From: Acidimicrobiaceae bacterium
GTDB taxonomy: Bacteria > Actinomycetota > Acidimicrobiia > Acidimicrobiales > Ilumatobacteraceae
DNA length: 5,388 bases
Reading direction: 5' to 3'
Assembly (NCBI GenBank): GCA_002727235.1
Contig: PBWL01000022.1
Location: 48,963 to 54,350, forward strand
In this document: one piece after another, positions 1 to 4,359 of the stretch
How the letters are laid out: each line of letters begins with the position of its first letter
How positions within the stretch are numbered: position 1 is the stretch's first letter
The notes under the pieces: generated by a model
The model's database searches: none
The model's input: the letters and a program-made list of their open reading frames with translations, nothing else
What the model was told of the DNA's origin: nothing
Program-made: the position numbers and the translations under genes

Positions 1-1
1 T

Positions 2-739
2 TCTGGGTCATTTTCGATTGCTGAAGAGTCGATGCCGACGACGAGTTTGGCATCGGTAAGTGAGAATTCAACAACGACCCCACCAGTTTCGCTGCCGGAT
101 ACGTCTGAACGCAACGACATTGATACCTCTCAGCGAGTCGCTGAACGCTCTCCGGACGTGACGACGACAACGGTGTCAGTTCCTCCGGCGCCTGTTGCAC
201 GTAAGGATGCGCTGTACCTCAGTCGTTTCGGGGTCGGGAGCCAGCGATTCGGTAATGACATGAGTGACGTCATTTCATCGCTGATCGATGTCTTTGGGCT
301 ACCGCAGACCGATGTCATGCGTCGCTTTCGTGAAACCGACGATGGTGCGTTTATTGATCGAAACGCCGACTATGAGTTTGTTGATGTCTTCGGTCGTGAA
401 ACCTGCTTTTCCGTCGGCTTATGCATTGAAGGAGCCGGTGAAACAGACGACACGGTTGTCTTTACCGGGTGGACACAACGAGAGAGCTCAGGGATGCTCA
501 TCACCGAAAGCGGGCTTGGTGTCGGGTCACGCTGGTTAGCCTTCGCAACCGATATTGATGTTGAGCCCATCGGCTGCGGAATGTACTCGACAGGCTCGTA
601 CCGCAATATGCGACTAGAGGTTCGATCGTTAGGTGAACCATTTGACGATGCTGAAAAGATCGCAACTAGTGCCGGTGACATTGTAGTGATCTCGGTTTCC
701 GCCGGAGACGTCCGCTCTTCGTTGCATCCTGCGTGCTGA
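2..739 (+). CDS. Probable exported protein of unknown function, 5' end missing
   Basis: The reading frame is open from the first complete codon to the TGA at 737-739, so the gene most likely starts upstream. The ATG at 32 has no good Shine-Dalgarno site and would give 235 residues without a signal peptide. Counting from that ATG, residues 1-57 are rich in Ser, Thr, Pro and acidic residues, which looks like the flexible linker that follows a signal peptide or lipobox in actinobacterial exported proteins. The folded part begins near residue 61. It contains two similar glycine motifs, FGVGS (66-70) and LGVGS (162-166), plus a VFTGWT strand (143-148). Four cysteines (125, 131, 182 and the very last residue, 235) could form two disulfides, as expected outside the cytoplasm. 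Proteins of this general look occur in Acidimicrobiia, but I cannot name a family or function. The next gene is 247 bp away, so an operon is not evident. Coding call is firm; export is inferred. Confidence 0.8.
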   Translation, partial: SGSFSIAEESMPTTSLASVSENSTTTPPVSLPDTSERNDIDTSQRVAERSPDVTTTTVSVPPAPVARKDALYLSRFGVGSQRFGNDMSDVISSLIDVFGLPQTDVMRRFRETDDGAFIDRNADYEFVDVFGRETCFSVGLCIEGAGETDDTVVFTGWTQRESSGMLITESGLGVGSRWLAFATDIDVEPIGCGMYSTGSYRNMRLEVRSLGEPFDDAEKIATSAGDIVVISVSAGDVRSSLHPAC

Positions 740-986
740 AAGGTCGCTGTGGCTGAATTTAGTGCGCGGCCCAGTCGTAGAACATCCCCATGGGCTCAAG
801 TTGAGCGGGTGTAAAGAAATCGGTGCCTGGCCTGTTGGTTTATGAACCGAGTATGAACGCTCAACCAATGGAGAATGAACCTCTCGCGCAGAGCTTCCTG
901 TCGTCCGCAAAACCCGTTTAGGAAAGAGATTGGGTCGTCTCATCGATCTCTTCAAAAAACCCGAGAAACCTATTAGGAGGTTGGCA
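740..986 (+). other. Intergenic stretch without a credible gene; probable leader of the DUF3303 gene
   Basis: No protein-coding frame here looks real. The longest minus-strand frame crossing it (629-1015) has an unprotein-like composition. Small inverted repeats are visible: 800-807 with 858-865 (8 of 8 bases, 50 bases apart), and 924-930 with 946-952 (7 of 7 bases, 15-base loop). No T-run follows either, so neither is a standard terminator for the preceding gene. The second hairpin ends 22 bases before the AGGAGG site at 975-980, so it would lie in the untranslated leader of the next gene. No promoter with a good -35 and -10 pair was found. Confidence 0.4.
975..980 (+). promoter_or_regulatory. 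Perfect ribosome binding site (AGGAGG) that fixes the start at 987
   Basis: AGGAGG is a full match to the anti-Shine-Dalgarno sequence and sits 6 bases before ATG 987. It decides against the longer in-frame TTG start at 930. It is also the strongest such site in the window, where several other genes seem to lack one. Confidence 0.85.
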
Positions 987-1286
987 ATGTTGTTCATGCT
1001 TGAATACCAAATCAATCACAGCCAGAAGATGGACGCGTTTGGCGCGTTCGCTTCGATGTCGCCTGATGATGACGCCGCCATCGAAACTGCCCATGGCTAT
1101 CGTCAGATTGGCCGTTGGCACGACACAGTAAATGGTCGCGGCGTCGCAATTGTTGAGGCTGAATCATCAGAGGCCCTGCACGGATCACTCATGATGTGGG
1201 CCGGAATGGCAGAGACTCTGAGCATCACACCGGTTCTCGACGATGCAGGAGCTCGTGCCGTAATTAGCGCAAATCTCTCATCTTGA
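987..1286 (+). CDS. DUF3303-family small protein
   Basis: A 99-residue cytoplasmic protein with no signal peptide or membrane segment. The start at ATG 987 is chosen because of AGGAGG at 975-980; a TTG start at 930 would add 19 residues ahead of the conserved first strand. The pattern matches the DUF3303 family as I know it: an opening hydrophobic strand MLFMLEYQI (1-9), a helix region with variable length (about 12-37), the motif IGRWHD (41-46), the strand RGVAIVEA (51-58), a helix carrying Trp71, and the closing TPVLDD (81-86). The fold expected from this pattern is a small alpha/beta ferredoxin-like domain, often a dimer, but the biological role of DUF3303 is not established and no catalytic residue can be assigned. 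The gene seems to be alone: it is preceded by a 247-bp gap and followed at once by a terminator-like structure and an opposing tRNA. Confidence 0.85.
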   Translation: MLFMLEYQINHSQKMDAFGAFASMSPDDDAAIETAHGYRQIGRWHDTVNGRGVAIVEAESSEALHGSLMMWAGMAETLSITPVLDDAGARAVISANLSS

Positions 1287-1296
1287 GGTGAGCCTG

Positions 1297-1363
1297 CTCG
1301 GCCAGACGGCGGAGAGGTTCTTGGACCTCACCGCGGTCTGCGGCCGAGAACGGAGGTCTTTTT
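1297..1363 (+). terminator. Terminator region with two competing hairpins, ending in a T-run
   Basis: Just after the DUF3303 stop codon, GACCTC (1324-1329) pairs with GAGGTC (1353-1358) and is followed by TTTTT (1359-1363), a rho-independent terminator layout on the plus strand. Its loop holds a smaller stem, CCGC (1331-1334) with GCGG (1340-1343). The same left arm can instead join a longer hairpin, 1297-1348: CTCGGCC with GGCCGAG, AGAC with GTCT, GCGG with CCGC, and GAGGT with ACCTC, closed by a 6-base loop, about 20 pairs with two mismatches and a 2-base bulge. The two folds exclude each other. The T-run ends on the base opposite the terminal A of the tRNA CCA, so the structure would shield the tRNA from opposing transcription. 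Pairing was done by eye; no energies were calculated. Confidence 0.65.
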
Positions 1364-1436
1364 GGAGCGGATGACGGGAATCGAACCCGCGTTCTCAGCT
1401 TGGGAAGCTGATGTTCTGCCATTGAACTACATCCGC
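1363..1436 (-). tRNA. tRNA-Gly, anticodon CCC, with encoded CCA
   Basis: On the minus strand a complete cloverleaf can be drawn, with 71 bases from 1436 to 1366 plus CCA encoded at 1365-1363. The acceptor stem GCGGATG/CATCCGC has 7 of 7 Watson-Crick pairs. The D stem is GTTC/GAAC and the anticodon stem TCAGC/GCTGA. The anticodon loop TTCCCAA gives anticodon CCC, which reads the glycine codon GGG. The variable loop has 4 bases, and the T loop is TTCGATT on a 5-pair stem with one G-U. The discriminator base is U73, as expected for bacterial tRNA-Gly. It is convergent with the DUF3303 gene and divergent from dcd. A tRNA-Gly beside dcd is, from memory, a recurring arrangement in actinobacteria. 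Confidence 0.96.
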
Positions 1437-1446
1437 AGAAGTGCTC

Positions 1447-1452
1447 AGATTA
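1447..1452 (-). promoter_or_regulatory. Possible -10 box for tRNA-Gly
   Basis: Read on the minus strand this is TAATCT, fitting the TANNNT -10 pattern, with its last base 10 bases before the mature 5' end of the tRNA. A transcript starting about 7 bases downstream would need only a very short 5' trim. No good -35 hexamer is visible at the usual distance, so the call rests on position and one short motif. Confidence 0.35.
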
Positions 1453-1498
1453 GCGGCTCATCAGGTTGCGACCCCACGTAGAGACACTGCCGGAGCAC

Positions 1499-1504
1499 TA
1501 AGGT
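1499..1504 (+). promoter_or_regulatory. Possible -10 box for a leaderless dcd transcript
   Basis: TAAGGT fits TANNNT and ends 7 bases before the GTG start codon at 1512, which would place the transcription start on or next to the first base of the start codon. No clear -35 box is seen. The overlapping AAGG could instead act as a weak ribosome binding site 8 bases from GTG, so both readings remain open. Confidence 0.35.
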
Positions 1505-1511
1505 TCAGTTC

Positions 1512-2087
1512 GTGATTTTGTCTGACCAGACGATTCGTGAACAGATAGCAGTGGGTCGCATCGTGATCGACCCGTACGACGATGCACTGGTACAACCATC
1601 ATCAATAGACGTGCGGATATCCCACCTGTTTCGTGTATTCCGAAATCACACCGCTGGTGTCATTGATGTGAAGAGCGATATGACCGGCCTTACTGAACTC
1701 GTCGAGATGCCCAAAGATGGTTCAGAGCCCTTCATGCTGCACCCGGGTGAGTTCGTGCTCGGTTCAACGCTCGAGCGCGTCGGAGTTCCCGATGATCTCG
1801 TTGGCCGTGTGGAAGGTAAGTCGAGTCTGGGTCGTCTCGGGCTGCTCATTCACTCAACTGCTGGGTTTATCGACGCCGGTTTTGATGGTCACATCACCCT
1901 CGAGTTGGCGAACGTCGCTTCACTTCCGATAACGCTCTACCCAGGAATGAAGATCGGGCAGGTGTCATTTATGCAGATGACAACACCAGCAGAAAACCCG
2001 TATGGCAATGGTGCCCGTGGTTCGAAATATCAAGGTCAACGCGGCCCGACGCCGAGCCGTTACTTCGAAAACTTCGACAGCAGCTGA
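1512..2087 (+). CDS. dcd: dCTP deaminase, probably the bifunctional dUMP-forming type
   Basis: Converts dCTP to dUTP with release of ammonia and, in the mycobacterial type, also hydrolyses dUTP to dUMP and pyrophosphate, feeding thymidylate synthesis while keeping dUTP low. The 191 residues match the family length. The start is GTG 1512, giving the usual MxLSD opening. Diagnostic blocks are QPSSIDVR (28-35), [11 protein letters not shown] (78-88), [11 protein letters not shown] (101-111), and STAGFID (115-121) running to the catalytic Glu131 in TLEL, then YPGMKIGQ (143-150) and the C-terminal [13 protein letters not shown] (171-183) that closes over the phosphates. Ser104, Arg108 and Glu131 correspond to the E. 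coli residues Ser111, Arg115 and Glu138. Ala117 falls where the bifunctional M. tuberculosis enzyme has alanine, hence the dUMP-forming assignment. Odd: residue 122 is Ala where IDPG is nearly universal. The active form should be a cytoplasmic homotrimer. It is divergent from the tRNA and 51 bp ahead of the SDR gene. Confidence 0.96.
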   Translation: MILSDQTIREQIAVGRIVIDPYDDALVQPSSIDVRISHLFRVFRNHTAGVIDVKSDMTGLTELVEMPKDGSEPFMLHPGEFVLGSTLERVGVPDDLVGRVEGKSSLGRLGLLIHSTAGFIDAGFDGHITLELANVASLPITLYPGMKIGQVSFMQMTTPAENPYGNGARGSKYQGQRGPTPSRYFENFDSS

Positions 2088-2126
2088 CGGTCAATGCTTC
2101 CTACGTCGTGGTGACGGCGCACCTCT

Positions 2127-2132
2127 TAGACT
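2127..2132 (+). promoter_or_regulatory. Possible -10 box for a leaderless SDR transcript
   Basis: TAGACT fits TANNNT and ends 6 bases before ATG 2139, so transcription would begin at or next to the start codon. No purine-rich ribosome binding site lies in the 20 bases before the ATG, which favours a leaderless start over co-transcription with dcd. No convincing -35 box was found. Confidence 0.4.
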
Positions 2133-2138
2133 CGTCAC

Positions 2139-3020
2139 ATGACTTCACCAATTACCGTTGTGACCGGCGCAAACTCAGGCATCGGTCGTGCGACCGCAGT
2201 GCATCTTGCAGCGAAAGGCCACACGGTCTACGGCACAGTTCGTTCAATTCCCAAAGCCGACAAACTGCAGGCGATGGCCGCCGATGCCGGTGTGACGATT
2301 GAGCTGGCCGAACTCGATGTGGCGGATGGCGATTCAGTTCGTCACGGATTTGACGACATCATGAATCGAGCCGGACGTGTCGACAATCTCGTGAATAACG
2401 CCGGGGTTGGTGGAAACGGCGTAGTCGAAGAGACATCACCAAAAGAGTTCCTCGATGTGATGAATGTTGACCTGTGCGGAGCCGTGCGGTGTTCACAAGC
2501 GGTCCTCCCACAGATGCGTGAGCGAGGCTCGGGCGCCATCATCAACATCACTTCGGTCGCGGGTTGCTTTGGAGCTATTGCTCAAGCTCCCTACGTGGCC
2601 TCAAAATGGGCGCTCGAAGGCGTGAGTGAAGAACTTGCGCTTGAGGTTGCTCCGTTCGGTATTCGCGTAGCGATCATCGAACCAGGCGTAACGAAGTCAG
2701 CGATCTTTTCAAAGAACACTGAGGCCCCGAACGCATCAGGAGCCTACGACCAGCAGTATGGCCGGATGTTTGGCTTCTACGCAGCTGGTATCCGTCAGGC
2801 GACCCCGGCAGAAGAGGTTGCTGAGGTCATTCATTATGCGATTCATACCGATTCGCCACAGTTGCGATATGCGGTGAGTTGGGCTGCTGAAGGAATTATT
2901 GACGGCAAAGCAAAGATGGGGCCTAACGATTGGGCAGAACTCGGAGCGATTGCCGACGACGCTGGCTATGCCACACGATTCGGGGAACTGTTCGGCGTTG
3001 ACATTTCAGCAGCCGAGTAG
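2139..3020 (+). CDS. Short-chain dehydrogenase/reductase (classical SDR)
   Basis: A 293-residue soluble oxidoreductase that would transfer hydride between NAD(P)H and a carbonyl or alcohol substrate; the substrate is unknown. All classical SDR signatures are present: the cofactor loop TGANSGIG (9-16), Asp60 in the ELDVAD strand that contacts adenine, NNAG (86-89), catalytic Asn109, Ser139, and Tyr152 with Lys156 in YVASK, followed by EPG (181-183). Arg35 after the second strand (GTVRS) points to NADP(H) rather than NAD(H). The protein is about 40 residues longer than the 250-residue core, with the extra length after the PG motif, as in 17-beta-hydroxysteroid/retinol dehydrogenase-like members; this is resemblance only. 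The start is ATG 2139, which lacks a ribosome binding site but has a TANNNT box at leaderless distance. It ends 11 bp from the opposing transporter gene, and no neighbour suggests a pathway. Confidence 0.93.
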   Translation: MTSPITVVTGANSGIGRATAVHLAAKGHTVYGTVRSIPKADKLQAMAADAGVTIELAELDVADGDSVRHGFDDIMNRAGRVDNLVNNAGVGGNGVVEETSPKEFLDVMNVDLCGAVRCSQAVLPQMRERGSGAIINITSVAGCFGAIAQAPYVASKWALEGVSEELALEVAPFGIRVAIIEPGVTKSAIFSKNTEAPNASGAYDQQYGRMFGFYAAGIRQATPAEEVAEVIHYAIHTDSPQLRYAVSWAAEGIIDGKAKMGPNDWAELGAIADDAGYATRFGELFGVDISAAE

Positions 3021-3028
3021 ACGACGCC

Positions 3029-3051
3029 GCGTCACCCCAACACGGTGACGC
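3029..3051. terminator. Hairpin shared by the ends of the convergent SDR and transporter genes
   Basis: GCGTCACC (3029-3036) pairs perfectly with GGTGACGC (3044-3051) around a 7-base loop. The hairpin sits 8 bases beyond the SDR stop codon and contains the last six codons and stop of the transporter gene on the other strand. Neither side is followed by a T-run, so it is not a textbook intrinsic terminator. It may stop or stabilise the transcripts of both genes, which otherwise have no room for separate terminators. Confidence 0.4.
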
Positions 3052-3925
3052 CGAGAATTCCGATAAGCACTAGTCCACTCGCAACAATCTCGCTGCGGCG
3101 ATGCTGCTGTCGGAGCCACACCCGCGAGACCACGAACGTGAGCAGTAATTCAAGTTGGCCGAGCGAACGCACTTTCGTAGCGGTTTCCATGCTCATGGCG
3201 ATTGCCCATGCCGCTGAACCGCCCACCGACATCGCTCCAACGGGCAGTGTGCGTCTCCAGTGCCGAAAGATGACGCTGATCGACTCTGGCTCTCTAACTC
3301 GGATCCAGACTCCGTTCACAATGGTTTGAGCGGTGTTCATCGCCGCAAGAGTGATGAGCCCACGAACCAGCGCAGGGTGTTCACCGAGACTTGTCGAAGC
3401 CCACCTAATGCCAACTGATGCAAGCGCAAATCCGGCCCCGGCAAGAACGCCTGCTTGAGTGGCGCGGTCACGATGGGCAATGATCTGACGAAGTGGCGTG
3501 TCAGACGGGCTCGCAAGTTTGACGACACCGACTAACACCACGATCACTGAGACCCAGCCCAATAATCGGAGTGGCTCGCCAACGATGACAGCCGAAAACA
3601 CTGCGACCTGAATGACCTCGGTTTTTGAGTACACCGTGCCAATAGCAAAGTCACGGCGGTCAAAGGCTGTGAGCAGAGCAATCGTTCCGACGATTTGCGC
3701 AATACCCGCGGCGGTGACGATCAACCAAAAGCGCAAAGGGATTGTTGGCATACCGTCTGCCGACCACCAGACGGCAAGTATGCAGGCTGTAATTGATAGT
3801 GGTGCGCCGAGGATGTAGCGCACATAACTCGCTGCATTGACAGAAAGGTCAGCTCTGAGTCGTGCTTGGGCAGCAGTTCGCAGAGTTTGGAAGATCGTGG
3901 CAAGAAAGGTGACGACGATCCACAT
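3032..3925 (-). CDS. DMT-superfamily (EamA-like) transporter
   Basis: A 297-residue inner-membrane protein with about ten hydrophobic segments, near residues 2-17, 32-54, 65-87, 94-115, 121-137, 157-176, 184-208, 227-246, 255-270 and 280-296. It shows the two-repeat build of EamA transporters, each half about 140 residues, joined by a polar stretch near 138-156 rich in Arg and Asp. Family-like features are the opening FQTLRTAAQ (12-20), SVNAASYVRYILGAP (28-42), and the half-ending KTEVIQVAVFSAVIVGEP (101-118), with a matching helix at 255-275 in the second half. Related proteins often begin Met-Trp, which supports ATG 3925. Such carriers export or import small metabolites such as amino acids or nucleotide-related compounds, but nothing here identifies the cargo. 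The best ribosome binding site upstream is about 19 bases from this ATG and fits a different frame. The gene is a single unit. Confidence 0.9.
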   Translation of the reverse strand: MWIVVTFLATIFQTLRTAAQARLRADLSVNAASYVRYILGAPLSITACILAVWWSADGMPTIPLRFWLIVTAAGIAQIVGTIALLTAFDRRDFAIGTVYSKTEVIQVAVFSAVIVGEPLRLLGWVSVIVVLVGVVKLASPSDTPLRQIIAHRDRATQAGVLAGAGFALASVGIRWASTSLGEHPALVRGLITLAAMNTAQTIVNGVWIRVREPESISVIFRHWRRTLPVGAMSVGGSAAWAIAMSMETATKVRSLGQLELLLTFVVSRVWLRQQHRRSEIVASGLVLIGILGVTVLG

Positions 3926-3934
3926 GCGACTACG

Positions 3935-3940
3935 ACCATA
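3935..3940 (-). promoter_or_regulatory. Possible -10 box for the DMT transporter gene
   Basis: On the minus strand this reads TATGGT (TANNNT) and lies 9 bases before ATG 3925, so the transcript could start within about three bases of the start codon. No good -35 hexamer is placed upstream. An AGGAGA motif at 3950-3945 (minus) offers another reading: it would be a ribosome binding site 5 to 6 bases before an out-of-frame ATG at 3939. Confidence 0.3.
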
Positions 3941-3953
3941 TTCGTCTCCTACT

Positions 3954-3963
3954 GGTCATGACC
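3954..3963. repeat. Perfect 10-bp palindrome GGTCATGACC upstream of the DMT gene
   Basis: The sequence equals its own reverse complement over 10 bases and lies in the 159-bp divergent region, 28 bases before the transporter start codon. The position is where an operator for a dimeric regulator could lie, overlapping or just upstream of the possible promoter. A single 10-bp palindrome can arise by chance, and no second copy was seen in this window. Confidence 0.3.
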
Positions 3964-4084
3964 GAGCGGGCGCCAACAGAGCGCTGTAATGTCCGCTTCG
4001 CTGGCGAAACAGTTACCGAAATACGCTCCGCGTAGAAAGTGACGTCTGTTCAGTGCAGCGTCAGTCACGTAGCGGGGTAGTCAC

Positions 4085-4237
4085 ATGGTGTACGAAATCA
4101 AAGATCAAGATGTCACTCCACCAGAGCCGAACCCTGATGACATCCGTTCTTCACGAAACGACGCTGCAGGTGCTTTTGCGATCGCCCTGATAACTGCAGG
4201 ATTGATCGCCGCCATCATTTTCTTTCAAATTTTGTGA
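4085..4237 (+). CDS. Small single-pass membrane protein (50 residues), unknown function
   Basis: The frame ATG 4085 to TGA 4235-4237 encodes 50 residues. Residues 1-26 are polar, acidic and proline-containing (TPPEPNPDD at 11-19), with two arginines (21, 24) just before the membrane. Residues 27-49 form one strongly hydrophobic helix of Ala, Ile, Leu and Phe ending almost at the C-terminus. This layout is typical of a tail-anchored or single-span small protein with an N-terminal cytoplasmic tail. GGGGT at 4074-4078, 6 bases before the ATG, may serve as a modest ribosome binding site. The sharp protein-like division into polar and hydrophobic halves, and a bidirectional terminator placed after it, support a real gene. 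I recognise no family. It could be a subunit or regulator of a membrane complex, but there is no evidence for a partner; the neighbouring transporter gene is divergent. Confidence 0.65.
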   Translation: MVYEIKDQDVTPPEPNPDDIRSSRNDAAGAFAIALITAGLIAAIIFFQIL

Positions 4238-4288
4238 ACTTCACCTGCGTTGGCTGGCGACTGCCAATTCCTTCGCTGAAAAAGAAAT

Positions 4289-4335
4289 GAGCCCGACCCA
4301 GTGCCTCCGAAAAGACGCCGAGCCGGGCTCGTTTT
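4289..4335. terminator. Bidirectional intrinsic terminator
   Basis: GAGCCCG (4289-4295) pairs with CGGGCTC (4324-4330) across a 28-base loop. On the plus strand it is followed by GTTTT (4331-4335), ending the small membrane protein transcript. On the minus strand it is followed by ATTTCTTTTTC (4288-4278), ending the binding-protein transcript, whose stop codon is 30 bases away. A second weak stem, TTGGC (4250-4254) with GCCAA (4263-4267), lies between the small gene and this hairpin. The long loop makes it less typical than usual, but the T-runs on both sides are good support. Confidence 0.75.
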
Positions 4336-4359
4336 CAGTTATCCGTTAATACCTTTTTG

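Noticed and set aside
853..921. 22-codon frame in the gap before the DUF3303 gene
   Set aside because: Too short, with no clear ribosome site and no recognisable composition; chance is sufficient.
930..986. TTG start at 930 for the DUF3303 gene
   Set aside because: It adds 19 residues before the conserved first strand, while ATG 987 has a perfect AGGAGG 6 bases upstream.
629..1015. 128-codon minus-strand frame across the gap before the DUF3303 gene
   Set aside because: It overlaps two plus-strand genes at its ends, its product is rich in Arg, Ser and Pro without any domain pattern, and it has no ribosome binding site that I could support.
1363..1436. tRNA gene as an attachment site for an integrated element
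   Set aside because: tRNA-Gly genes are common integration targets, but no integrase, no repeated tRNA 3' end and no foreign-looking genes are present in this window.
2108..2302. 64-codon plus-strand frame over the start of the SDR gene
   Set aside because: Product is Arg/Ser/Cys-rich and lies in another frame of a gene with complete SDR signatures.
3721..3939. 72-codon minus-strand frame overlapping the start of the transporter gene
   Set aside because: Its product looks like an out-of-frame shadow of a membrane-protein gene. Only its upstream AGGAGA motif is notable, and that is reported as a finding about the start.
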